Below, one piece after another: positions 9,885 to 19,685 of a stretch of DNA of 64,000 nucleotides. A program made the position numbers and the translations under genes. The notes under the pieces are model-generated. The model saw only the letters and a program-made list of their open reading frames with translations, ran no database searches and was not told the origin of the DNA. The stretch is from Batillaria attramentaria (lineage: Eukaryota; Mollusca; Gastropoda; Batillariidae). Numbering within the stretch: the first letter of the stretch is position 1; each line of letters starts with the position of its first letter. The stretch is from assembly GCA_018292915.2 (NCBI GenBank), contig JACVVK020000292.1, forward strand, positions 422,501 to 486,500, written 5' to 3'.

Positions 9885-10109
9885 GGAGAGTGAGAGAAAG
9901 ATTTTTTTTTTTTTTTTTTTTCTTTCGAGTAATTTTTTTTTTCTTTATTTTGCCTTTTTTTTTTTTTTTTTTTCTTGTATCTCCCTTTAATCTTGCCATT
10001 GTAGTCTTTTGTTTTTGTAGCAACGGCTGATTGAAAAATAATCATTTTTGGTTAAATCACTTCCGTTGGAAAATAAAGTTCGTTCGTTCGTTCGTTCGTT
10101 CGTTCGTTC

Positions 10110-10384
10110 TCTCTCTCTCCCCGATAGTGTTTGGGAATGGGTTTGGACCTGACGGATGATTTTCTCTGTTTTGTTGTTGTTGTTGTTGTTGTTGTTTTCT
10201 GTTTCTTTGTTGTTGTTTTTGTTGTTGATTGTTTTTGTTTTTTGGGGATTTCTTTTTTTTTGTGGTTTTTTTAGTGCACAATTTTCTGTCTTGATTTTTT
10301 TATATTTTAGTAGATAGTCACTGTAGCCCTAGCAACGGCAAGTTTGCAAACTGGCGAATTTCTGTCAAAACTTGGACCTGTATA

Positions 10385-10416
<32 letters not shown>

Positions 10417-10491
10417 TATTATTAAAACTTCTACCGTTCATAAATGAATCATCATCATCATCATCATCACCATCTCTCCCGCTGTTTGCAG
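10110..10491 (+). other. Intron 3' end: T/G-rich sequence and short LINE-tail relic
   Basis: It contains (TTG)n, a segment at ~10310-10375 that resembles the LINE 3' end (agcaacggcaagttt, atttctgtcaaaac), then (ATT)n and (CAT)n runs before the splice acceptor. Confidence 0.5.
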
Positions 10492-10662
10492 GATGTTCGG
10501 CTATGTTTCCAGTGGTTTCCGGGCGGTGATGCAGGGCAGTGTGGGGACGGGGCTGACCGTCTGTTGTGTGCACGTGCAAACCAGTGGACTGCCTACTACC
10601 GCGATGACACGGATTATCGGAGCGGTGGCTGCAAAATGCAATGGGGCCTTATGCTGAACTAA
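10492..10662 (+). CDS. Membrane protein with three Cys modules, module 3 and C terminus
   Basis: The acceptor TTTGCAG ends at 10491 after a CAT-rich and pyrimidine-rich stretch. The exon is phase 0 and ends with TAA at 10660-10662, three residues after MQWGL. Module 3 reads LCFQW, GGDAGQCGDG, R-L-L-C-A, N-Q-W-T, Y-R-DDT, R-S-GGCKMQW, and is closer to module 2 than to module 1. With the upstream exons it completes a ~300-residue visible portion: tail, helix, stalk, three modules. I see no convincing polyadenylation signal close downstream; a SINE-A fragment and the minisatellite follow at once. Confidence 0.8.
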   Translation, partial: DVRLCFQWFPGGDAGQCGDGADRLLCARANQWTAYYRDDTDYRSGGCKMQWGLMLN

Positions 10663-10688
10663 ATGAATAATTCTAAAGAAACATCTTG

Positions 10689-10815
10689 GATTGTATGAGG
10701 GTGGGTGGGGGTGGGTGTCTGAGAGTTTACAGTCCTTTTCCAACACGTAAAGAGTGATATCAAAGACGGGGCAACGAGAAAAAGACCAGCACACATATCT
10801 GGCCCCCGGAATTCA
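10689..10815 (-). repeat. SINE-A fragment
   Basis: Minus-strand SINE-A 3' body up to the tggcccc block. The tRNA-like head is missing where the minisatellite begins. Confidence 0.7.
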
Positions 10816-10819
10816 GGGA

Positions 10820-11399
10820 TTTTCAAGGGATTTGTGTGTATGTTCAAGCACTTCCAACGGATTTGTGTATATGTTCAAGCACTTCCAACGGATTTGTGTA
10901 TATGTTCAAGCACTTCCAACGGATTTGTGCATATGTTCAAGCACTTCCAAGGGATTTGTGCATATGTTCAAGCACTTCCAAGGGATTTGTGCATATGTTC
11001 AAGCATTTCCAAGGGATTTGTGCATAATTATGTTCAAGCATTTCCAAGGGATTTGTGTATATGTTCAAGCATTTCCAAGGGATTTGTGTGTATGTTCAAG
11101 CATTTCCAAGGGATTTGTGTGTATGTTCAAGCATTTCCAAGGGATTTGTGTGTATGTTCAAGCATTTTCAAGGGATTTGTGTATGTGTTCAAGCATTTCC
11201 AAGGGATTTGTGTATATGTTCAAGCATTTCCAAGGGATTTGTGCATATGTTCAAGCATTTCCAAGGGATTTGTGCATATGTTCAAGCATTTCCAAGGGAT
11301 TTGTTTGTACGTTCAAGCATTTCCAAGGGATTTGTGTATATGTTCAAGCATGTCCAAGGGATTTGTGTATATGTTCAAGCATTGTGTATATGTTCAAGC
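10820..11399 (+). repeat. 31-bp minisatellite, about 19 copies
   Basis: The unit is 31 bp, with the core catttccaagggatttgtg followed by a tatgttcaag segment. Early units have aacgg and cactt, later ones aaggg and catt, so variants are grouped by position. One unit near 11030 carries a small insertion and the last units are deleted. Because 31 is not a multiple of three and the unit has no stop in any frame, all three + frames stay open; this is a by-product of the repeat, not evidence of coding. Confidence 0.95.
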
Positions 11400-11511
11400 G
11401 GACGGCAGTCAGCGGTACTCAACGCGAGTTTGATTACACTGGTCACTGGTCAGTTGAGTGACAAGAGGAAGTGCGACTTTAATGGCACTTTGGTTGCCTT
11501 CACAGGCTGAC
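11400..11511 (+). other. Unique spacer
   Basis: Short non-repetitive sequence between the minisatellite and the left inverted-repeat arm. No feature seen. Confidence 0.4.
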
Positions 11512-11980
11512 GTGACCAAAGAACACAAATGCACAAGGTCTCAAAACTCCCTGTATATACCCTGTTAGCTTCAGGCATCATAGTCACCCCTAAAGATGCT
11601 TCAGTCTACAAACAAAAATTACCATGCACAGATCAGTCAAGGGCACGCACCTGACAGGTTTTAAAAAAGTTGAATGTCTCCTTTCCGCTCAGGCCTCACT
11701 GGAGTAATGCAAGTCTGCTTTCTGTTTAGGCCAGACAGCCGCTTTATCCAAATACCCTCGCGTTGCTGTTGCCAGTCACCTGCGCAAAAGTCCCAGCTTC
11801 ACTGGCAGCTTGCTTCCCGTTGCGGCCCCCTGGCATGCTTCTTAACCTACAGAATGCAAAAATCACGCAAATCACGCTTTTTCGTCATTACAAACTAGCA
11901 CACTCGCTACACAGGGTTCTCCAAACAAACACCGAACATGACCGCACGGGCAGTTTGTGTCCTTTCGCCTTACGTTTGAT
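11512..11980 (+). repeat. Repeat R3, left copy (inverted partner at 16380)
   Basis: It begins near gaccaaagaacacaaatgca and shows a diverged but collinear match, in reverse complement, to 16380-16885. Shared blocks include the ccagtaatg/ctggagtaatgc region, the ttatcc-a-a region and the acaaactagcacactcgc block. Function unknown; likely a dispersed transposon-derived repeat. Confidence 0.7.
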
Positions 11981-13150
11981 GTTTACGTAATTTTACACCA
12001 CTCGCCAGTGCAAACTTTCAGTGAGTTAACCATGAGTGCTTTACGTCCGAAAGTAGTAATGAAACAGAGAGCGAAAGTGTGAGTTATGACTTTCCGTAAC
12101 CCACTCAGCGGTTTACGAGTTCACAAAAACACACTCCAGTTGCGTCACCAATCAGAAAGTGCGACATTTCAAACATTTGGAACTCATACGTCACGGCCGG
12201 TGCACAGTTATTTTGTTCACTTTTGGGGGTGAAAAGTTATTTTTCCATGCATCAACAACAACAAAATGATCGCACAGAAAATTCTCTGCGAAGTATTTGC
12301 GAGTGCATTTTTGAGGCTCGGTAGCTACACAAACAATCGAACCATCTCGGGGTTAGTCTCTCGCCTTAAACCACGTGAACTAATCATGTAAGCTTTATTT
12401 TCAGTGTCATGCGTATTTCTACCGACACCGTGCTTTTTCTATTGCGAAATGCAACACACCAGCGCGGCCCCTGTCGATGCACGTACCAGCTCTACTAACC
12501 CTGCAGCCTTGCGCCGCGGCAAATTTCGTTTTCACAGCTAGCAGACATCAGTGTACTGCCTTCGTTCATTTATTACAAACAGAGACAAAACTCTTGCTTT
12601 GGGACGGCTCCTCTTAAGAGTACGTTCTACCCGTAGGAGCTAGCAGACAATTTATACTATTATGGTGGATCGTGCCGTAATTCCTGACCATTACTGGTCA
12701 GGTGCTGTACACACAAAACAAACGAGGTACCGAGTTTATTCAATGTCTCTGTACCCCATGGTCATTCTGTCACCCCGTAGAACGACGTCACTCGCTGGTA
12801 AAAATAGATCAGAGATAAGTATGTGTAGTCTATATTTTAGATTGAATAATTATACATTCCGGTGGTTCAGGTGGAACTGAATTCTGTGTGTGCGTGTGTG
12901 TGTGCGTGCGTGCCGTGCGTGCGTGCGTGCGTGCGTTTTCTCTCATGCGTTGCTGTATACGCATAACTTACATTTCGTGAGAATCTGAAATTGCAGTGAG
13001 TGTGGTTGCAGTTATCAAGTTCAGATTTGCTGTCATATACAATGTTTCAATACAAAAATTTCATGTGCCATCAGTTTCGGAGATATTATCAATGCTATGG
13101 CGGTCACTGAGAGAAAAAAAACATCGTTATTAAAAAGTGTCATGAACTGC

Positions 13151-13194
<44 letters not shown>

Positions 13195-13240
13195 CGGGTG
13201 TGTGTGGGGGGGGTGTGGGCGGGTGTGTGTGTGGGGGCGG

Positions 13241-13273
<33 letters not shown>

Positions 13274-13353
13274 CGGGTGTGTGGGTGGGTGGGTGGGTGG
13301 GAGCGGGTTGTGGATACAAACCTAGGAATACTGTGGTTTTTTTCCCGCAAAAC
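11981..13353 (+). other. Gene-free stretch with GT/G-rich microsatellites
   Basis: Mostly unique sequence with a short inverted repeat near 12684-12706 (cctgacc...ggtcagg), a GT/GC run at 12885-12936, and a compound GT, GGGT and GGGC array at 13151-13303. No supported gene. Confidence 0.5.
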
Positions 13354-14718
13354 TGTCACGGATGCGTGACTTAGGGTAAATCATGTGCTGTTATGATTTC
13401 CGTATGACGGGTTGGTATGATTTCGGTATGCATCGTAACTATGTTCTGTGTGGCGCACGTGCCTTGTTTTCTGCACGGGCCACGAATGTATCCCTTGGTG
13501 AAGGTTTTATACGGGACATTTGTGTATAATATGCTGACCTGTCCGTTTCCCTTGTTAAAGTCGATACAGGTAACCCGTTTTACACGTGATGCAGGTGTAT
13601 CCCGTGCGATACTCACCCTATTCGCCCTAACAGTATAAAAACCATTGCTATTCACTTGCTATTCGCATTTGGCCCGGTAGTACCGACACGTCCGTTCAAG
13701 AGTCTGGCACTTCTTCTCGTCCGCTGTCTTTACGGTCTACCGTCATAACCCCTCGCATCTTGCATATGGAGGTAAATGGTTCATATCTGTTATTTCCCGT
13801 ATTATGTTTCAGGTCAGCTATTTTCTCTTGTGTAGATATTACCAACGGTCAGGAAGTTAGTATGAAACTTGACTATTGTGGCCGAAGTGTTATGTCGGCT
13901 AAGTATGTTTGGTTATTAGCCGTTTTACCAGTGAGTTTAATAGTCTGTATATTCTGCTGACTTGTCCGATGTGACGGCTGCAGGCTTCTACCTTTAGCGT
14001 TTAATATGTGCAGTTTCCTTTAGCGTTCGTAACATAGGAGCGTTCGCTGGTTTGTGCCATGGGTTAATATTATCCCATAGATAGGCAGTATGTGCTAGTT
14101 GAGCCCAAGGACTTACAATAGTGTATTGTTGCACAGGGGTTCTAGCCCGAGTGGCTGTTTTCGGGAGCCAGAAGCTGCCCCGTAGTCCCTTGTCCCGTGG
14201 AGGATTTCTTGGCCCTGCGACGACTGAAGGGGAGGGAGCTTGACTGCCCGTATGTGGGATTCAGCGTGGGTGCTGGTCCACTAGAGCATCAGCGGTTGCC
14301 GTGATGCTTTTGTAGAGCTGCCGAGCCAGCTCTATTTTCCGCCGCCTGTGGTGTTGTCTGCGGCTTGTGAACTGCACATCTGCACATCTGCACGTCTGCG
14401 CGCTTGACCATCGTTGGAGGTACCATCCCGTGCACGTTAAAATGCTCTGAGCGCTCTTAGATACAATTATTTGTATTATTTATATTTTAGGCATAGTATT
14501 TATTGCCTTGATTGATTACCTTGCCTGTTCTTGATTGGTATTGTAGCTGTACTGTGACGTGTTATGCAATGACTGTTCGTCTTGTCAATAATATTGTGGT
14601 GGTGTGAATCCCCGCACGTCTCAGTATCAGTTTCTGTTGTGCGACTGCGTGTGAGTGAGAGTAAAGAAAGAGCACGCACCTCTTACACCCATACATTACA
14701 GCACACACGGTCGTGACA
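13354..14718 (+). mobile_element. Long terminal repeat of an LTR retrotransposon
   Basis: The 1365-bp segment starts TGTCACG and ends CGTGACA, a perfect 7-bp inverted terminal pair with the canonical TG...CA ends. A TATAAAA box lies at 13634-13640. Right after the 3' end comes gtggtgaccccg, resembling the tRNA primer-binding-site region of many Gypsy-type elements. The five bases flanking each side differ, so this is not a solo LTR but the 5' LTR of a truncated element. No gag or pol coding follows. The call rests on ends and PBS only. Confidence 0.6.
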
Positions 14719-15494
14719 GTGGTGACCCCGTTCCTCTCCTAACTTACTAATACTAGGGCCCCACCTTCCCCACCTTTGGGTTGAATGAGCTTGTCATTTT
14801 CTGTTTAGTTTTCCCCCGTCTCCAGCCTCGTACGGGTCGGTATGTCGTGTTTCCGGCTGCCGTAAGGGACTAGTCTTCTTGCCTTTCTTTTGTACAGCCT
14901 GTCTGTCTTCCCAGCTCCACCTTTTCGTTATCTCTTGTCTATCCTCCGGTAGGGCACCTTGTGTTGGATCTCGCACCACCACTGTTTGTTCTTGTGTATT
15001 TTTTATGTTATCAGTTACCGTGTATGTTTGCTTTTTGTTAATATTTGTATTACTTTGAACTCTGCGAGATTTTGTCCTAAACTTTTCAGTTACTTGGTGG
15101 GATGCCCAACTGAAAACCCATAAGTACTTCATTTGCGTCTTTGCATGATTGGCTTCGCATGCTTTTTTGTCTGGCTTCGTATGCTTTGGTGTCTGGCAAA
15201 CACCCTCATTCATTGCATGTTGCATTTTTCTTAATGTGCGTTTGATTATTTCGATCGCATGTATTTAGTGACAAGACGTCACTGGCTTTGATATTTTCAG
15301 TACTTGATGACATGGTGCTGTGCATGTTGGTTTGCGCTTTGCTGCTTGAGTTGATGCGCTATTTCATTCGTGATATTTGATTTGATTTAATTTGATTTTA
15401 TTTTGTTTTAATCTGCAGTTTCAGTCATGCTTGTTAAAACTTGTCTGTTTTCTTGCTTGTTCCTAGGCTGAAAATTTTGTTTGCCGTTTGCCAG
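14719..15494 (+). other. LTR-element leader remnant and intron before ankyrin exon
   Basis: It starts with the PBS-like sequence and then has no recognisable coding. A minus-strand open frame at 14794-15225 is low in hydrophobics and shows no family features. The last part, T-rich with several pyrimidine tracts, leads into the splice acceptor at 15493-15494. Confidence 0.4.
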
Positions 15495-16368
15495 CTCTTT
15501 GGGCAACTTGAAGATTGTTCTGGAAGTCTTAAAATACAAACCACAAGTAGATTTGGGTAGTGTCCGGAAGACTTCCCCGCTTGCCGTGGCCAGTTCAAAA
15601 GGACATTACGAAGTTGCAATGGCTTTGCTGGAAGCCAACGCCAACGTAAACAACAGAAACAAACGAGGGTTCACCGCTCTCATGGAAGCTTGTATCACGG
15701 GACATTTGAACGTCACTTCACTTCTGCTACGACATGGCGCCGATGTAAACGCTTACAATGATTGCGGTTTCACACCTTTCATGCTTGCTTGTGGGCACGG
15801 CCAGGTGCATGTTCTTGAAACTTTACTCGGCAGCGATGCAAACATCAGTACACGCATTCAAATTGTAGGTGAATGTCCCAGTAAAATTGACCACGCCCTC
15901 AATGGTTATACCGCTCTCCACACAGCCAGCTATTTCGATCATAAAAATGTTACACGCTTTCTTCTTAAGCGCGGCATGGACATCAATGTTAGAAGCTTCC
16001 GTGCGACATACAATGTAACTTCCCTCCACGTCGCCAGTGAACGAGGCTTTCCAAGCATCGTCAAATGTCTTCTGGAACACGGAGCCAAAGTGGACGCGAA
16101 GGACAGCAGAGGCAGAACACCACTGCATGCTGCAAGCGAAGAAGGCCATGACGAGGTCATCAAACTTCTACTGAACTACAATGCCAGCGTATCCGCGCGA
16201 GACAGCGACAACATGACGCCTCTCATTCTAGCCAGAAACCGTGGTCACGTAAACGCCATTTGGCTTCTTTCTCACGCTGACCAGGACCAGGACGGGAGCA
16301 GAAAACCAAGCAAACTTCACACCGAATTGAAAACACCGAAGAACGAAACAAAAGTGCGAATTCTATAG
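15495..16368 (+). CDS. Ankyrin-repeat protein A, terminal exon
   Basis: The exon starts after the acceptor TTTGCCAG (AG at 15493-15494); the frame is closed by a stop at 15469, and no ATG opens it, so upstream exons must exist. The incoming intron is phase 2. It encodes ~290 residues: half a repeat, then about seven full ankyrin repeats with the TPLHxAs--GH--VV--LL--GA-V signature, e.g. TALMEACITGHLNVTSLLL and TPLHAASEEGHDEVIKLLL. A longer loop (~15860-15900) splits repeats 4 and 5. A charged tail ends at TAG 16366-16368. Ankyrin stacks bind partner proteins; nothing here indicates the partner. It is intact and paralogous to the copy at 18.2 kb. Confidence 0.85.
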
Positions 16369-16379
16369 GCGACAGAGAC

Positions 16380-16885
16380 GCGTGAAAAACAGGCGTAAGG
16401 ACACAAGTTGACCTCGGGGTCATGTCTGGTGTTTATTTGGAGAACCCTGTTTGGCGAGTGTGCTAGTTTGTAATGATTTTTGTTGTCATAAAAAAGGGTG
16501 ATTTGTGTGATTTTTTTTTTTGTGGGGCAAGGGGCATGCCGGGGGGGGGGGGGAGGGCGCAACAAGAGGAAAGCTGCCAGTGAATCTGGGACGTTTATCG
16601 CAAAAGAGAGGCAAAGGCGACGCGAACAGTTTTGGATAAAGCGGGAATCTTGCCTGAACACAAAGGAGACCAGCGACACTCCAGTAATGCCTGAGCTAAA
16701 AGGAGACGTTAAGTATTTTTAAACTCCTGTTAGGTGCGTGTCCATGATAGCTAGGTCTGTGCATGTTAATGTTTGTTGCTAGACTAAAGCATTTTTAGGG
16801 GTGACTATGATGTCTGAGGCTAGTAGGGAATATACAGGAATTTTGAAACCTCGTGCATTTGTGTTCTTTGACCACTATATTCATG
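16380..16885 (-). repeat. Repeat R3, right copy (inverted)
   Basis: Reverse-complement match to 11512-11980, beginning about a dozen bases after the ankyrin stop codon. It carries local expansions (T tract and G tract at 16509-16552) absent from the left copy. The 3' UTR of the ankyrin gene would therefore lie inside this repeat. Confidence 0.7.
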
Positions 16886-16917
16886 ACTTCTCAATCTGCG
16901 TACACTCGGAGTGTGCA

Positions 16918-17245
16918 GTTAAGCCTGCTCTTAACTGGGCACAGCACGCGAAAAACACACGTGCACATCACAGTTGTTGCGCTCGGTGTGTCTACTAACT
17001 AAAAAACTGAACACAGCTGTGCTCGGTGACAAATCGATTGAAGATGCACTGTTTGCGCGCCAAGTGACGTAGAACAGCCAGTCAGAACCTGTTGTGGAAA
17101 CCACAGACACAGTTGTGGCTATTTGAAATCCAGGTTGCTGTGATGACGCCATAGCGGCGGAAACCCCCAAAATCACAACTGTGTCACAACTGTGGACAGC
17201 AGTGTGGCGCTCCGCAGTTCCCAGTTTAAGAGCCGGCTTTAGCGT
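16918..17245. mobile_element. MITE-like element (MITE-2)
   Basis: About 330 bp with ~30-bp imperfect terminal inverted repeats: the left end around ttaagcctgctcttaactgg pairs with the right end around ccagtttaagagccggcttt. There is no coding capacity, and internal short repeats of cacaactgtg are present. Superfamily unassigned. Confidence 0.55.
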
Positions 17246-17411
17246 GATACACACGCTGTTCTTTGGACTGGATTGTTTCTTGACTTCAGGTACAAGGATA
17301 TCACGTGTCTACTTTCCATTGCCAGTTTAGCCCGAGTTGTGTTGCTGTTGTGAATATTTTGTTGAAAGCAGAAGCAGCAGTCAACGAGTTGAACCCCTAC
17401 GAAAGGATTAC

Positions 17412-17690
17412 ATGCATTCTCCGGGTACTCCGGCTTCCTCCCCCTCTGCTTTGGAAATGTTCAGCCCACCAAATTTGAAAAATAAATGCAATTCTAAATT
17501 CCGAAATTTAAATAGCTGAGCTGACCCTTCGCACCACGTGATTGTAATGTGTTTATGTCCGGTGTGTGAGAGAATGTGTGTGATTCACGTGAGCGTGCGT
17601 GTTGGGTTCAGTTCGCGGCGCTTTGAGCCGATTCATGAAATTGGGTAAAGCACGTATATAATACTCATTATTATTATTATTATTATGTTT
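17412..17690 (+). repeat. SINE-B, 5'-truncated
   Basis: It starts at the tccgggtactccgg block and ends in (ATT)n at 17667-17685. Very close to the copies at 24.1 and 1.0 kb. Confidence 0.85.
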
Positions 17691-18161
17691 CAAGGCTGGG
17701 ATGTCACTTGGTGTTTCCATTGTCCTCATGAGGTTTAAGTGTTTGTGTAATCACCTCAACAATCGACGTATGCGTAGAACTTCATATTTTGCTTGAATAA
17801 ATGCACATTCCAGAGCAGTTTACAGGAAGGATGTGTTAAAAAAATACTTAATAGTCTTTGTTCAGTTGCTTGTCTTTTGTTGCTGGGTTTGTTTTGTTTT
17901 TGTTTGCGTCAAACGAAGAAATATTATCAATATATTGTAAATGTCATGGTCACGAATACTCAGCCTTTCTTTTCTTCAAACAAAACGTGGGCACACCACG
18001 ATAACCCACGAAGATCACACCAGGAAATAAATTACCCAAAAGAACTCATAACATGGAGCCTATGCCAACAAAACCGCAAGTATCACAGATAAGAAATGGA
18101 GATAAGGAGTGATAAACGGTTGTAATCTCCTGTGCTCAGGGTAGTTCACCAGAGAGTGACG

Positions 18162-18162
<1 letters not shown>
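17691..18162 (+). other. Unique spacer upstream of ankyrin B
   Basis: AT-rich, no supported coding. Possible acceptors occur at about 18139 and 18151, before the AC microsatellite. Confidence 0.4.

Positions 18163-18203
<41 letters not shown>
18163..18203 (+). repeat. (AC)n microsatellite abutting ankyrin exon
   Basis: The AC run ends immediately before the first ankyrin-homologous codons, at the place where the paralogous exon has its splice acceptor. Confidence 0.95.
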
Positions 18204-18204
<1 letters not shown>

Positions 18205-19075
18205 TCTGGGGTCACGTGGCTGCGGTTCGTCTGCTTGTTACCCATAATGCTCACGTGGACTTGGGAAGCGAAGACGGTACTTCACCCCTTGCTCTGGCCA
18301 GTGCAAGAAAGAATATCGCAATCGTGAAAATTCTTTTGCAGAACAACGCTAACGCAAACAGCAAGGACCAAAAAGGAAAAACGCCTTTGCTGAAAGCCTG
18401 CCATGAGTGCGCGGGAGACGTTGTCGAAATTCTTATCACCCATGGCGCGGATGTGAACGCCGCAGACGACTTCGGGAACACCCCCGTTCAGATAGCCAGC
18501 GAGAAAGGATGTGCAGAGGTCGTCACCATTCTCCTTCACCACGACGTTCTTCTCAACGTCAGCAACGCCCTCGGCCTCACCCTCTCCATTTCGCTAGCAA
18601 AGGAGGCCACTTGGAGGTGGTCAAAATCCTCGTTGAGCGGCAAGCCAACGTCAACGCTAAAGCCAAGGACACATCCGTGGCATTTGGTGTTACCCCGCTA
18701 CACTGGGCATGTCAGCACGGCCGCGCTAACGTGGCTGACTTTCTGCTTCGACACGGCGCTAGGATGGATATTTTGGACCAGAGGAACAGATCAGTTCTTC
18801 ACGCGGCAAGCGAGGGAGGGGACGTCCAACTGATTCGGATGCTGCTAAGTCTCGGTGCGGACGTCAGTGCAAGAGACATCGACGGGTTGAGGCCGATTCA
18901 CCTCGCCGCCAAAGCTAGGAAGACTATGGCCTTGGAGTTTTATGTCCAGGACTACCCGGAGCTGGTCAACGTTCAGACGGACACGGGTCTGACTCCACTG
19001 GGCGTAGCTAGCCAGCAGGGGCACAAGGATTTAGTGACTTTGCTTCTTTCGTTATCTGAAGGGAACGGAGATTAA
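18204..19075 (+). pseudogene. Ankyrin-repeat copy B, frameshifted
   Basis: About nine ankyrin repeats collinear with copy A; the two begin at the same point (..VDLGS then TSPLA). Repeats 1-4 read in one frame to ~18580 (e.g. TPLLKACHECAGDVVEILI); the rest read one base out (PLHFASKGGHLEVVKILV) to TAA at 19073-19075. One missing C in the run at 18580-18583 explains the shift, at the first residues of repeat 5. The AG that should precede the first codon is absent, since an AC microsatellite occupies the site. The frame is otherwise clean, so an assembly or read error at the C run remains possible for the shift. Confidence 0.7.
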
Positions 19076-19234
19076 GCAGAGTTGGAACACTTGTAAGTGT
19101 GCATGTATGCAAATGCTTCTACAGCGCTCTATTGTTACGTGTGTGAGGGTCTTGCAAGGTCACTAAGACATACAAGAGCAAAAATTGTAATTTGTCTCGC
19201 CTTTCTAACTTACAAGCAAATCCGTTTAGGCCAT

Positions 19235-19323
<89 letters not shown>

Positions 19324-19436
19324 GAGAGAGGGGGGGGGGCGGGGTTTATGTACTTGCGTGTAAAAATTGCATGAATGAAAAAGCATTGACGTAAACCTTC
19401 AGAAAACTGGAATGCAAGTGTCCATTCATTTCAGGC
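19076..19436 (+). repeat. Spacer with long (GT)n
   Basis: A nearly pure GT run at 19226-19321 and a short G tract follow the ankyrin stop. No gene is seen. Confidence 0.9.
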
Positions 19437-19678
19437 CATAATAACTCCAGCTTCCTCCCTCTCTGCACTGGAAGTGTTAAGCCCGTAAAATTCGAAAATA
19501 AATGCAAGTTTGAAATTCCGAAACTTAAATTGCTGAGCTGGCCCTTAGCAACACGTGATTGTCAAGTGTTTATGTCCAGTGTGTGAGAGAATGCGTGTGA
19601 CTCACGTGAGTTTGCGTGTTTGGATTAGCTCGCGCCAAACATTTGGGATAAAGCGCCTGTATTATTATTATTATCTTA
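19437..19678 (+). repeat. SINE-B, 5'-truncated, diverged
   Basis: It matches the SINE-B 3' half from the tccgcttcctcc-like block to a short (ATT)n. It belongs, with 20.9 kb, to a subtype having cgcgccaaacatttgggata near the 3' end. Confidence 0.8.
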
Positions 19679-19685
19679 CACCGCG

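Larger units (their letters stand above)
3362..10109 (+). mobile_element. Full-length CR1-like LINE in intron
   Basis: The element has a ~340-bp leader, ORF1 (3701-6457), a 444-bp T-rich spacer, ORF2 (6902-9769) and a ~310-bp 3' UTR ending ggaaaataaag plus a (TTCG)n tail at 10079-10109. Short tandem-repeat tails instead of poly(A), and an esterase-type ORF1 before an endonuclease/RT ORF2, are typical of the CR1/L2/Rex1 group of the Jockey superfamily. Both ORFs are open, suggesting a young insertion. It lies in the last intron of the three-module gene, in the same orientation. The 5' end is approximate, and I could not pick out a target duplication. Confidence 0.8.

Noticed and set aside
10820..11399. 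CRISPR-like array
   Set aside because: Units are contiguous with no unique spacers, and the sequence is a eukaryotic genome. The 61-bp array at 28.1 kb was rejected for the same reason.
10754..11510. 151-235 codon frames across the minisatellite
   Set aside because: All three frames are open only because the 31-bp unit lacks stops; there is no start context, splice support or protein-like divergence.
13760..13960. 66-codon frame with a hydrophobic C terminus
   Set aside because: It lies inside the LTR, is short, and has no homology I recognise.
14794..15225. 143-codon minus-strand frame in the LTR-element remnant
   Set aside because: Composition is biased and no family motif or splice context is visible; it may be a chance frame.
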